Made by a program: the position numbers and the translations under genes. DNA of 64,000 bases from SG8-41 sp963699525 (lineage in GTDB: Bacteria > Pseudomonadota > Gammaproteobacteria > Burkholderiales > SG8-41), in the NCBI GenBank assembly GCA_963699525.1, contig CAVOUI010000014.1, positions 1 through 64,000 on the forward strand, given 5' to 3'. Below the pieces are notes generated by a model. It had not been told where the DNA came from. It saw only the letters and a program-made list of their open reading frames with translations, and did no database searches. Positions 1 to 7,359 of the stretch are shown in pieces (position 1 is the first letter of the stretch; each line of letters begins with the position of its first letter).

Positions 1-961
1 GAAGTAGATCTTGATGTCGGTCCCCAACGTGAAGCGCTTGTGCTCGGCCATCTCTTTACCGCGATCCCAGGTGAGGGACTGGTAGAGCTCGCGCGGTAAG
101 CTGTGCGCATGCTTGATAAGCGCGTTGACCACCGTCTCGGTGTCCTTGGCCTCGACCTTGGCCAGCATCACGTAGCGCGTCTCCTCGACGTTCAACGAGG
201 GTTGCGATCTGGCTCTTGTTGTTGCGACCGAACAGCAGATCGCCTTCCCAGTGACCCGGCACGGCCCGGTCCTCAACCGCTGCCGGGCGCTCACTGATCG
301 ACACGGTGTCGGTGATCCGGCCGTGATCTTCGGTCTTCTGCGTATGGTGGCGCGAGCGCCGCATGCCCCGTGTGCGTCTCAAGTGCTCCAACAGCTCCTT
401 CTTCAAGGCGCCACGGGCCTGGATGAAGAGGCTGCGGTAAATCGTCTCGTGTGACACCTGGTAGCGCTCGTCGTGCGGGAACCTGCGCCTGAGCCACCCG
501 GCAATCTGCTCGGGCGACCACTTGAGCTGGAGCTTCGCGGCCACGATGCGCGCCAGCGCACGGGTCTGCACCAGTCTACAGCGCTTGGGGCGGCGCGCGC
601 CCGATCCCAGGCGGCCTGCTCGGCCTCGCTCGCCCGATAGCCGTGCCGGCCACCGTTGCGTCTGATCTCGCGGCTGATGGTAGAGGGCGCGCGTCCGAGT
701 GATACGGCCATTGAACGGATCGTGTGGCCGGCGACCACCGAACGCGATATCTCTTCACGTTCTGCCAGTGTTAGCGGCACGGCACGATCGTCGACGTGGC
801 GCAGGCCGTATACCGCCACTCCGCGCCAGGACCCCTCGTATCGATGGGTGGTGTCGACCAAACAGCCGTGCAATGGCATGCAGAGATTCGCCTTTCTGCC
901 AGCGATCCCACATCAATGCCTTCTGAGCTTCCGTGTAGTAGATCCTCGGTCTCTGCTCCAT
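1..961 (-). pseudogene. IS30-family transposase, frameshifted and cut by the window edge
   Basis: Pieces in successive frames together read as one IS30 transposase. The start is the ATG at 961 (MEQRPRIYYTEAQKAL). A helix-turn-helix part follows (LTLAEREEISRSVVAG, APSTISREIRRNGG), then WSPEQIAGWL and VSHETIYRSLF, then the DDE core beginning at GHWEGDLLFG with a second catalytic-region motif (LTWDRGKEMAEH) close to the left edge. The frame changes near 780, 590 and 199, and the C-terminus lies outside the window. Two of the changes are net +1 insertions; the one near 590 is -1 or +2. IS30 enzymes cut and join element ends by DDE chemistry. The right end of the element probably lies shortly beyond 1010, but I could not confirm an inverted repeat. 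It borders the cassette array. Confidence 0.85.
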
Positions 962-1191
962 TTGCAGCATCCTCCCTCTCTCCTCGGAGAATAGAATGTT
1001 GCGACGACCGATTGAAACCGCAGCCAAAAGCGGACATCGGCCACTCCGGCGATGGCTGACTTATCTTCCAACAACCCCAGACGTGATTTTTTATGCAGGT
1101 AAACACGCCAAGCCCTTGACCGTCTTGAGGAATGATTAGTGCACGCGCACAATGCCGATTTGCAAACCGACTTTTAGGCCAACTACTTCAC

Positions 1192-1198
1192 GTTAGGC
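1192..1198 (+). other. Lone attC/attI-type core site (GTTAGGC) at the left end of the cassette array
   Basis: The sequence TTCACGTTAGGC has the R' core consensus GTTRRRY that ends every integron attC or attI site. No matching RYYYAAC arm is recognisable upstream, so this is either a truncated attC or the end of an attI. The first cassette gene starts 33 bases further on, the usual spacing for cassettes. Confidence 0.5.
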
Positions 1199-1230
1199 AG
1201 CATATTAGTGCTGCCGTGGGGTAACGAGTC

Positions 1231-1629
1231 ATGACCCGGTACGTCGATCCCACTGAGCAACTCGTGGCCGAGATTGTCGTAAAGGACATAAGGCGCTCCA
1301 TCGTTTTTTATCGGCGTCTGGGATTCCAAGTCCTCAGAGACGGCGGCGATTTCGTGGAGCTGACTTGGGAAGATCACCGACTATTTCTCGCGGAGGTCTC
1401 GGCTTTCCGTGATGCTACCGCCGCGTCGCTCGCCAGTCCCCCACCGTTTCCACTCGCCAACATCAGAGTGATGGTCCCTAACGTGGACGAATGCTGGAAG
1501 CTCGCGAACGAAATCGACGCAAAGATCATCATTCCGATTGCCGATCGCTATTACGGTCTGCGAGATTTCACGGTTGCTGATCCGGACGGGTTCGGCGTCC
1601 GGTTTGCGAGTGTGTTGCGAGGAACGTGA
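1231..1629 (+). CDS. VOC-family (glyoxalase/bleomycin-resistance fold) cassette protein
   Basis: A 132-residue single-domain VOC protein. The N-terminal beta-alpha-beta unit is visible (AEIVVKDIRRSIVFYRRLGF) and the second unit ends in the family signature DFTVADPDGFGVRF. VOC proteins bind a metal or sequester small molecules; the substrate cannot be told here. No signal peptide, so cytoplasmic. The ATG at 1231 is the first start after the GTTAGGC core at 1192, with only a poor ribosome site (GGGGTAACG), which is common for cassette genes. An attC-like site follows 70 bases after the stop. Likely role is resistance or detoxification, by analogy only. Confidence 0.8.
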   Translation: MTRYVDPTEQLVAEIVVKDIRRSIVFYRRLGFQVLRDGGDFVELTWEDHRLFLAEVSAFRDATAASLASPPPFPLANIRVMVPNVDECWKLANEIDAKIIIPIADRYYGLRDFTVADPDGFGVRFASVLRGT

Positions 1630-1698
1630 GGTGTTCGCAATTGGAACGAGTTGTGTGGCTAAGGATTTCACAGCGGCAATCCGGCCAGCCTGTATGCT

Positions 1699-1791
1699 GC
1701 TCAACCAGCCCATCGACCGGACGCCGGGGAAAACGCCGCGGCGCTGCGCGGTGGCTTCAGTGGCCGGCGCCGGTCATGGGCAGCGTCAGAT
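1699..1791 (+). other. attC-like recombination site of the VOC cassette
   Basis: Starts with GCTCAAC (R'') and ends with GTCAGAT, a one-base departure from GTTRRRY (R'). The arms CAGCCCATCGACC and GGTCATGGGCAG are complementary except for unpaired bases, and GACGCCGG pairs with CCGGCGCC further in. This imperfect, strand-asymmetric pairing is the mark of folded attC. About 93 bp long. The degenerate R' abuts a palindromic repeat that begins at its last base. Confidence 0.6.
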
Positions 1792-1852
1792 GTCCGCTTC
1801 GGGTCGGTAGCGGACAATCTCTGACGTCCGCGTTCGGCCAGAAGCGGACATC
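1791..1852. repeat. Two copies of a TGTCCGC...GCGGACA palindromic repeat
   Basis: TGTCCGCTTCGGGTCGG followed by TAGCGGACA forms one hairpin. Ten bases later a second copy follows in variant form (GACGTCCGCGTTCGGCCAG, then AAGCGGACATC). Another copy lies at 6091-6113 and a partial one near 1027-1040. REP-like; it occupies the non-coding part of this cassette region (1630-2013), where I see no gene. Confidence 0.7.
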
Positions 1853-1996
1853 GGTTCGTACTTCAGATTGCAGCCTAATTCCATATTCCTGCGGCCAGAC
1901 ACGAGATAGGCTGCGTGCTGGCGCGCAACTTGTTGATTTTGCACTTGCCGCAATTGGCAGTGCCGTAATAGGCTGCATTTCGGAAGTTCACTATAC

Positions 1997-2003
1997 GTTA
2001 GGC
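1997..2003 (+). other. attC core site (GTTAGGC) before the 2014 cassette gene
   Basis: A perfect GTTAGGC core, 11 bases before the next cassette gene. A possible partner GCCTAAT lies near 1872 (about 130 bp upstream) and an inner imperfect hairpin GCACTTGCC/GGCAGTGC lies between. The outer arms do not pair convincingly, so only the R' core is claimed. Confidence 0.45.
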
Positions 2004-2013
2004 CCCAGCCATA

Positions 2014-2329
2014 GTGATCGAGTTTCTCGAACAATATTGGTATGCGGTGGTTGGCGTGATTATCGGTGTCTTCGCGGTACACCAGGGCTGCCGCTGATCC
2101 GAATACCGAACGAGATGACTCCGCGCCCTCGAAAAAGTCAGCGAATCTCGGCACGCCCGTGATCGCGTTTTTCTGCGGCGGTCTCATGGGTGCGTGGATT
2201 GCGCCCTACCTGGAAGAGGGAAGTCCTCCTTGCTCCTTGGCAACGATATTCGGGTTCGTTTTCGCTGCAATCGTGCTTGGGTGGATCGTCATGTACACGG
2301 CCAGAGTCCCGACTACGTGGCAGAGTTGA
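2014..2329 (+). pseudogene. Small membrane-protein cassette gene, one frameshift
   Basis: From the GTG at 2014 a short hydrophobic segment is read (FLEQYWYAVVGVIIGVFAVHQG), which stops at 2096. After a one-base shift near 2090 the frame continues as AADPNTERDD..., with two further hydrophobic segments (PVIAFFCGGLMGAWIAP and TIFGFVFAAIVLGWIVMY), ending at 2329. Together they make a plausible protein of about 104 residues with three membrane segments. If the shift is real, a shorter product could start at the GTG at 2066. No recognised family. The gene sits 11 bases after a GTTAGGC core and 136 bases before the next attC, as a cassette gene should. Confidence 0.5.
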
Positions 2330-2465
2330 TAAGACACCGTGGTGGAATTGGCTGGCGCAAGGGAATGGGACGACCTGTGGCTGAATCTGCGGCACTCCCG
2401 ATCTCTTGTTTCTGATTTCTGGGCTGATTGGTGGCATATGTTTGAGGCTCCTATTCCTTGCTTGG

Positions 2466-2542
2466 GCCTAACCCCCAATCCACACTGACGCATGCGAGCG
2501 CGTCGCTGTGTCGCACGCGCAGGTGATTGGGACACGTTGGGC
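2466..2542 (+). other. attC recombination site
   Basis: R'' is GCCTAAC and R' is GTTGGGC. The left arm CCCAATCCAC pairs with the right arm GTGATTGGG, leaving one extra base on one strand, and a GC-rich variable loop lies between. Length 77 bp. It is nearly identical in its arms to the site at 3024-3101. This is the clearest attC in the window together with its twin. Confidence 0.85.
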
Positions 2543-2545
2543 CTC

Positions 2546-3022
2546 ATGAAACGGACGCTACTTGCAATATGGCTATTTCTATCCGTCGCGGTCGGCCATG
2601 CCGACACTGGGGTACGGCTGCTTTCTGTAACCTGCACCAAATCATCTCTCACAATTGAACCGTTTATTGCTTGGAATGAGGAGGCAGATAAGTATTCCGA
2701 GGCGCAAGAGAAAGGAAGATGGAAAAATGGCAATACGACGATCTTCCATTTCGCTAAGCGCTATAGCGACATGGTCCAAACAAGTTGTGCTTTAGAAGGA
2801 CGCACTTTTCAGATCCGGGTATCACAAGGCGAGCTTGAATTGACCGAAGGCAAGAAAGTCTTGATGCGCAAACTTTTCGATGACGTCTGGGACATCTATG
2901 GTCCCGTTTATAGGGTGCGTCATAACCGCGACGGTTGGAGTGAGTATTGCGGTCATGTTGAAAGAAACCCGACCTGGAGAACCGCAAGATTCGAGGAAAC
3001 GAACACCAATTGCGGGCAATGA
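2546..3022 (+). CDS. Exported cassette protein of unknown function
   Basis: A protein of 158 residues beginning MKRTLLAIWLFLSVAVGHA, a clear Sec signal peptide with cleavage probably after GHA. The mature part has four cysteines (VTCTK, TSCALEG, EYCGHV, TNCGQ), enough for two disulfides in the periplasm. No known domain recognised. I chose the ATG at 2546, four bases after the attC core GTTGGGC; a longer reading from 2492 would translate the attC itself. Codon use is AT-richer than in the surrounding chromosome, as expected for a captured cassette. The gene stops directly against the next attC. Confidence 0.75.
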   Translation: MKRTLLAIWLFLSVAVGHADTGVRLLSVTCTKSSLTIEPFIAWNEEADKYSEAQEKGRWKNGNTTIFHFAKRYSDMVQTSCALEGRTFQIRVSQGELELTEGKKVLMRKLFDDVWDIYGPVYRVRHNRDGWSEYCGHVERNPTWRTARFEETNTNCGQ

Positions 3023-3023
3023 G

Positions 3024-3101
3024 GCCCAACCACCCAATCCACACTGACGCGTACAAGCGCTGCGCTGGCTTGCGCGCGCAGGTGATTGGGGCACGTTAGG
3101 C
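3024..3101 (+). other. attC recombination site
   Basis: R'' GCCCAAC, left arm CACCCAATCCACAC, right arm GTGATTGGGGCAC, R' GTTAGGC; 78 bp. The arms pair with an unpaired base as in active attC sites. It begins one base after the stop codon of the 2546 gene, so that cassette is tightly trimmed. The arms match the site at 2466. Confidence 0.87.
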
Positions 3102-3152
3102 ATCTATTAGGTATCGCCGTTGCCCAAGGGTGACTATAAATTGGGAGAACTA

Positions 3153-3716
3153 ATGCGCTCCGTTGTAATGTGTTCAGTAATCGCCGTAACGGTAACGCTT
3201 AACAGCCCTGCGCTCGCCGCCGACCGGAACGGTGCAGACGACGGGCTGTGCGGATTCAAACAAATCGCTAAACGATGGCACTTGCCAACATTCCCTGGTC
3301 TCAAGCTGCACGAAGGAGACAGTGAACTCTTGGGCAGTGCCACATACTTTCCGCCGGGAAAGGATTCTGTGACTACGGACAGAGAGGTGGCCATGGTAGC
3401 TTCCCCGAAGGCGGAGGGGGGGTCAAGTTTGGCCGAATACACCAGAAAGTCTATTCAGTACTATCGCTCCAAGACTCCAAGCGCAACGATGACAGCTATA
3501 GGTACCACGCTTGGCGGTGATGGCCACCCGCTTCCGCTATACCAACTCAAGCCGGGACCCAAGACCCCTCCCCATGAAACGACCTACCAATCGTCCGTAT
3601 TTATAGAGGACCAGCACTGCTTTATCGACGTTTACTTCAGCGCCTATTCGCAACAGGTTCATGATGCCAATTTGCCGCTGTTCAAGCGGTTTGTTTCCCA
3701 ATTCCGTAAGAAGTAG
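3153..3716 (+). CDS. Exported cassette protein of unknown function
   Basis: A 187-residue product starting MRSVVMCSVIAVTVTLNSPALAAD, a Sec signal peptide cleaved after ALA. The mature region carries CGFKQIAKRWHLP near its N-terminus, YTRKSIQYYRSKTP in the middle, and a single late Cys (QHCFIDVYF). No domain recognised; it could be a periplasmic binding or inhibitor-like protein. The ATG at 3153 has a GGGAGA ribosome site seven bases upstream and is preferred over an in-frame TTG at 3120. It lies 51 bases after an attC core; the next attC is 128 bases after its stop. Confidence 0.75.
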   Translation: MRSVVMCSVIAVTVTLNSPALAADRNGADDGLCGFKQIAKRWHLPTFPGLKLHEGDSELLGSATYFPPGKDSVTTDREVAMVASPKAEGGSSLAEYTRKSIQYYRSKTPSATMTAIGTTLGGDGHPLPLYQLKPGPKTPPHETTYQSSVFIEDQHCFIDVYFSAYSQQVHDANLPLFKRFVSQFRKK

Positions 3717-3844
3717 AACAGGTAACACGCTCCCCCGTTCCTTTACGTCAAGTAGCTTCTTTCAGAATGAGCGGTGGGGAACTTGGTTGACAAAAGAGTC
3801 CAGCGAGATGGGTTACAAGCGATTGATCAAGATGGCTGAAATTG

Positions 3845-3899
3845 GCCTAACTTTAGGTGCAGCGGAGGCCTGTCAGCGCTGCTGACCATAACGTTAGGT
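3845..3899 (+). other. Short attC recombination site
   Basis: R'' GCCTAAC and R' GTTAGGT, 55 bp in all, near the lower size limit of known attC sites. The arm GGTGCAGC pairs with GCTGACC, leaving one G bulged; the remaining loop is very short. The cassette between 3102 and this site contains the 3153 gene and a non-coding tail. Confidence 0.78.
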
Positions 3900-3931
3900 T
3901 GCTTAACGGCCTCAGTGATGGAGAAGGTTTA

Positions 3932-4381
3932 ATGAGCACGAGTGGCCGAGTCTTCGGCATCAGTTTGACGATTTCGACGATCGTGATTTTTGCCGCTTGT
4001 GGGATCCAGCAGCCCATGTCAGAAGTGGACGTTACAAGTTCAGAAAGAGCACTGTTCGTCAGAGGACAGAAGGTCTACGACGTCTATTGTCTCGCCTGTC
4101 ATCAAAAGTCAGGTGTCGGCGTTCCGCGGGCTTTCCCTCCCTTGGCTGAAGCACCGATTCTTGATGACAAAGTTGGACTTATTAAAGCGACTCTTTTTGG
4201 TCGCCCAGGTACCGCGATGCCGACTCACTGCAATTTCGATTCGGCGGACATCGCAGCCGTGCTGACGTATGTGCGCAACGCGTGGAACGCTAAGTCAAAG
4301 CAACCAATTTCGCCCGAAGACGTGCTGCGAGTTAGCGCTGATCTCGGAAACCCAGTGTGCGAGCCGGTATATAGAAAATGA
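3932..4381 (+). CDS. Lipoprotein c-type cytochrome carried on a cassette
   Basis: A 149-residue class I cytochrome c. The N-terminus MSTSGRVFGISLTISTIVIFAACG is a lipoprotein signal with the lipobox ending AAC, so the mature protein should be lipid-anchored. The haem motif CLACH lies near residue 53, and a distal Met is offered by GTAMPTH. The pattern fits a mono-haem electron carrier facing the periplasm. Start chosen at 3932 with an upstream GGAGAAGG. It follows the attC at 3845 by 32 bases and precedes the one at 4404 by 22. A haem-binding redox protein is an unusual cassette cargo. Confidence 0.85.
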   Translation: MSTSGRVFGISLTISTIVIFAACGIQQPMSEVDVTSSERALFVRGQKVYDVYCLACHQKSGVGVPRAFPPLAEAPILDDKVGLIKATLFGRPGTAMPTHCNFDSADIAAVLTYVRNAWNAKSKQPISPEDVLRVSADLGNPVCEPVYRK

Positions 4382-4403
4382 CCGACCAGGATGTGCTCAA
4401 GCA

Positions 4404-4460
4404 ACCTAACCGCCGCATCGACGCCGACCGCTTCGCGGCGAGTCATGCGGGACGTTATGC
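4404..4460 (+). other. attC recombination site with GTTATGC core
   Basis: R'' ACCTAAC, left arm CCGCATCGACGCCG, right arm CGGCGAGTCATGCGG, R' GTTATGC; 57 bp. The outer CCGCAT/ATGCGG and inner CGCCG/CGGCG segments pair and the middle is unpaired, as in attC. The R' core departs from GTTRRRY by one base and contains the start codon of the next cassette gene. Confidence 0.78.
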
Positions 4461-5101
4461 CTTATAAGAACTTTGCAATTTTGGCCATCGTTGCGCTGTC
4501 AATGCCGGTGCTTGGTTACTTTTTAAACCGATACGAATACATATCGGCTTTCCCTTATGGTGCTTTCTATCACTCAAGCATCTCGTACGGCACTTACACG
4601 TCTCAGTTTCTTCTGCTCGTCGGCTCCCTGGGACTGCTGGTGGGTTTAGTGCAACCGCGCCTCTCGCTGTGGTTCGGAGACAAAAATCGAAAGAGGGTCT
4701 TGTTAATTTACGGGTTTACCCTCGCCGTAGCCTTTGCAGTAAGGTATGAGGCCTACCAACTATCAAAGATTGTCTTTGCAAACGAAGAGGCCGCCATGAT
4801 TTTGGTGTACGAAGCAATGCGCACAGGCACTAATGTGAAAGAGATGGAAGCAACGATAAAAGCTATCGACTCGAATATTCGCTACGTATATCGAGACACT
4901 TCACCCTACCTGAGCGTCAACGGTTATCCAATTGGAGATAAATCGAAAAATGCTATCGAGTTTGCATATCCCGGTTTTTATCCAAAGTTTGAAGTTCAAT
5001 CGCGTGTTGTCGTAGTGATGTCTGCAGATCCACGAATACCCAAAGCAACTGCAGAAAGAGTGTTTCTTCTAAATCAGTCGTCGGTACGTAATTCAAAATA
5101 A
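4457..5101 (+). CDS. Membrane cassette protein of unknown function
   Basis: From the ATG at 4457 the product is 214 residues (MPYKNFAILAIVALSMPVLG). There is an N-terminal hydrophobic helix, a second at FLLLVGSLGLLVGLV and a third at VLLIYGFTLAVAFAV, then a hydrophilic C-terminal half of about 110 residues that is probably extracytoplasmic. No family recognised. The start codon lies inside the attC core GTTATGC; an alternative in-frame ATG at 4445 would begin translation within the attC arm. No clear ribosome site precedes either. Codon use is AT-rich compared with the chromosome around it. Confidence 0.7.
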   Translation: MPYKNFAILAIVALSMPVLGYFLNRYEYISAFPYGAFYHSSISYGTYTSQFLLLVGSLGLLVGLVQPRLSLWFGDKNRKRVLLIYGFTLAVAFAVRYEAYQLSKIVFANEEAAMILVYEAMRTGTNVKEMEATIKAIDSNIRYVYRDTSPYLSVNGYPIGDKSKNAIEFAYPGFYPKFEVQSRVVVVMSADPRIPKATAERVFLLNQSSVRNSK

Positions 5102-5178
5102 GGTTAGCGCCAATAGTGGGTCAAGGATTGCAAGAAAAGCACTTCAACTGGTGGTGGAGGTTCTGGCTACTAAAATCT

Positions 5179-5240
5179 GTATAACACGTCGTTCTACCGG
5201 ACGCGCAAGAACGGCGCGTCCGGTGAACTCTCCGTTATAC
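5179..5240 (+). other. attC recombination site with GTATAAC/GTTATAC cores
   Basis: The two cores are exact complements (GTATAAC and GTTATAC). Arms CTACCGGACGCGC and GCGCGTCCGGTGAAC pair with one unpaired base; total 62 bp. The core departs from GTTRRRY at one position, as in the neighbouring site at 4404-4460. Confidence 0.78.
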
Positions 5241-5264
5241 GGCCGTGTCGGGTCGTCAACCGGC

Positions 5265-5975
5265 ATGTCGCAAAACGGCCAAGAGCAGTGCCTGACCATC
5301 GTCCGCGCAATTTTCAGGCAGCCACCCATCACACAATGGGGCGCTGTCCGCAAAGCGCACATCTTGTGGGTGTGTGTGATTGCCTTAGTTGCTCTGCTAT
5401 ACGTCACGCTCTTTGTTAATCCGCTCCCACGCGATGAGGAATTAATTGATTACTTCAGACTGCACCATTCCGAGCTTGAGCAATTCGTGCGGGAATTCAG
5501 ATCTTTTAAGCCCCCAGCCGAACCGAGCAGCCCTTATCCCCGGTGGGACACAGTGCCTGAAACGAAAGCGAGGATGAAAAACATTGGAGTAATACGCATT
5601 CTAGAGCACGGGTCAAGCTGGCTTCCCAATCCTTACTCGATTGAGACTGCGAAACTGAGAGACAAATTATCAAGAGAAGGATTAGGTTTCCAAGTGTTCC
5701 GGCAGTACGGCGCCGTGAAAATCTTCATGGCAGATGAGCGTTTCGACAAGCGTTTGTTCAACCGCTGGCTGCAAAAGGGGCTCTACCATTTCCCGGAAAT
5801 CCCGAAGGTGGAAAACGGGCAAATCGTATCGCCCGTCGATCCGGCGGGCAGATCACATCTAGAGGGGCACGTTTTGTCATCGCTGGATATTTCTCCTGGG
5901 GAATGGAAAAAGGGAGAGTGTAAGTTTCGCCAGATTGTTCCGCACTGGTACATATTTTTGTGCCGGGCTTATTGA
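5265..5975 (+). CDS. Single-pass membrane cassette protein of unknown function
   Basis: Start at the ATG at 5265 gives 236 residues (MSQNGQEQCLTIVRAIF). One strong transmembrane helix lies at about residues 34-54 (ILWVCVIALVALLYVTLFV). It is followed by a hydrophilic domain of about 180 residues with many aromatic residues and a C-terminal Cys-containing tail (FLCRAY). No known domain recognised. Upstream in-frame codons run back through the attC, so the first ATG after the core at 5240 was taken. The gene lies between attC sites at 5179 and 6116, the last cassette before the chromosomal flank. Confidence 0.68.
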   Translation: MSQNGQEQCLTIVRAIFRQPPITQWGAVRKAHILWVCVIALVALLYVTLFVNPLPRDEELIDYFRLHHSELEQFVREFRSFKPPAEPSSPYPRWDTVPETKARMKNIGVIRILEHGSSWLPNPYSIETAKLRDKLSREGLGFQVFRQYGAVKIFMADERFDKRLFNRWLQKGLYHFPEIPKVENGQIVSPVDPAGRSHLEGHVLSSLDISPGEWKKGECKFRQIVPHWYIFLCRAY

Positions 5976-6090
5976 CCGCTTAATACTTGGTGGTCAGCCG
6001 ATGTTGAGCCAGTAATAATTCCAGACCGGATGCGTACCGTGCAGGAACGCGCTCAGATACCGCTGTCTGTGAGTTTTTGTCATGGGCGAA

Positions 6091-6113
6091 TGTCCGCTTC
6101 GGGTCGGAAGCGG
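6091..6113. repeat. Copy of the TGTCCGC palindromic repeat beside the last attC
   Basis: TGTCCGCTTCGGGTCGG followed by AAGCGG, the same unit as at 1791-1852 but with the right end cut where the attC R'' begins three bases later. The rest of 5976-6090 shows no gene. Confidence 0.65.
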
Positions 6114-6115
6114 CC

Positions 6116-6194
6116 GTTTAACGTTGCTCATAACCGGACCTGCTACGGTCGGCATCGCCGGCCTCCGCAGGCCCGGTCGATTAGCGGGTTAGCG
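6116..6194 (+). other. Degenerate attC-like site at the right end of the array
   Basis: GTTTAAC fits R''; the far end is GTTAGCG, two changes from GTTRRRY. Arms AACCGGACCTGC and GCAGGCCCGGTCGATTAG pair well with bulges. Length 79 bp. The next gene is on the opposite strand, so this marks the likely right border of the cassette array. Confidence 0.5.
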
Positions 6195-6219
6195 TCACCA
6201 ACATTTGGCACGTGCTCTA

Positions 6220-7335
6220 TCAGAAGCCATATCCCAACTTGAGGTAGACGCCGTAGTTTCCATCCTTGCCCGCGGCATACTCGAGGTTCAGGACTATGCC
6301 TTCCTTTGGCTTGAGAATGTACTGCACGCCAGCGCCAGCGGCTGGGTAGAGGTTCACATTGTCCGAGCAGCTCTTACCGTCCCCGTAGAGGCATGCCACT
6401 CCGGCGAACAACGTGGCTGTCCATTTCTCCGCCAACCGGTACCTCTCCTCACCCTCGATCGCGGACATGTACTCGCCGGTGTACTGTCCGATTTTGTAGC
6501 CCCGAAGCTGAACCGGCGCCCGTACCGCAGCCGGTGCGTCGTTGGTCAAATGGTTTAGCTGGCGCAGGGCAAACACGTTGCGATTGCCGTGCGGGATGAA
6601 ATACTTGATCTCGGCACGGTAGACGTCGTAGTTATTCTCGCCGCCTAACGACTCACGAAAGGCCAAGTTGTTGAGGTTCAACAGCGAGCCCTGCGTCGGC
6701 ATGTTTTCGCTGTCGCGTGAATCGCGCTGGACGACGAGACCCGCGCCAGCGGATTTGTATGGCTGGATGCCCAAGACATTGAGTATTTGATCGTCGAACG
6801 CGGTTTCGCCGGTAATGGCGAAATTCTGATAAATGCCTTGCACGCCGACGAACCAGTCGCCCTTGATGCGATACGTGTAGCGGGCTAAAACCGAGCGCAG
6901 CTCGGCGTTATTTCGCAGCGGGACTCCAGTTCCGAGGTAATCGTCGTAGTCGTTCTTGATGTTCCCATACAAGAGCCCGGCAATCAGTCGCTGGTGGTCC
7001 TGATCGAAAGAAGTCTTGGCGAAGGCGCCGGCTACGATTGAGCCGGTACTCGTGTACTGGGCTGAAATGCCGAATATCGAGGGCCGCGACTTCTCGTCGA
7101 AGTAATGCAGGTAGCCCACGAGCACACCGAGCGAGGTGCCAAGCTTGGGATTGGAACTGAACACCGGGGTGAGCAGCCACGGAGAACGTTCCATGGCAGT
7201 AACGGGTGAGGTGTCCTTCTGCGCAGCGGTCTGGGCTTCGGCCTGTGCAAACGCAGGAATCGAAGTCGTAGCCAGTGCAACGAGGGAGAGCAGCACAGGT
7301 ACAGCCCGATGGAAACGGCGAGGAACGGTGCGCAT
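6220..7335 (-). CDS. Outer-membrane beta-barrel surface antigen (BamA/D15-like barrel)
   Basis: A 371-residue exported protein with a Sec signal (PVLLSLVALATTSIPAFA). Repeated amphipathic strands fill the mature part and the chain ends in an aromatic residue (YLKLGYGF), typical of outer-membrane barrels. The pattern resembles the bacterial surface antigen barrel of the Omp85 superfamily (VQRDSRDSENMPTQGSLLNL is characteristic), with no POTRA repeats visible, so it is a barrel-only type rather than BamA itself. It points towards the cassette array, and ends 26 bases from the degenerate attC. Function unknown; possibly lipid or protein translocation. Confidence 0.75.
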   Translation of the reverse strand: MRTVPRRFHRAVPVLLSLVALATTSIPAFAQAEAQTAAQKDTSPVTAMERSPWLLTPVFSSNPKLGTSLGVLVGYLHYFDEKSRPSIFGISAQYTSTGSIVAGAFAKTSFDQDHQRLIAGLLYGNIKNDYDDYLGTGVPLRNNAELRSVLARYTYRIKGDWFVGVQGIYQNFAITGETAFDDQILNVLGIQPYKSAGAGLVVQRDSRDSENMPTQGSLLNLNNLAFRESLGGENNYDVYRAEIKYFIPHGNRNVFALRQLNHLTNDAPAAVRAPVQLRGYKIGQYTGEYMSAIEGEERYRLAEKWTATLFAGVACLYGDGKSCSDNVNLYPAAGAGVQYILKPKEGIVLNLEYAAGKDGNYGVYLKLGYGF

Positions 7336-7359
7336 ATAACAGGTCTTGCCGTTGATCCT

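Noticed and set aside
1872..2003. Full-length (132 bp) attC from GCCTAAT to GTTAGGC
   Set aside because: Only an inner hairpin pairs; the outer arms do not match, so only the right core is reported.
2466..3101. CRISPR repeats, suggested by two similar blocks
   Set aside because: Only two copies, 560 bases apart, with a gene between and attC architecture; no repeat-spacer pattern.
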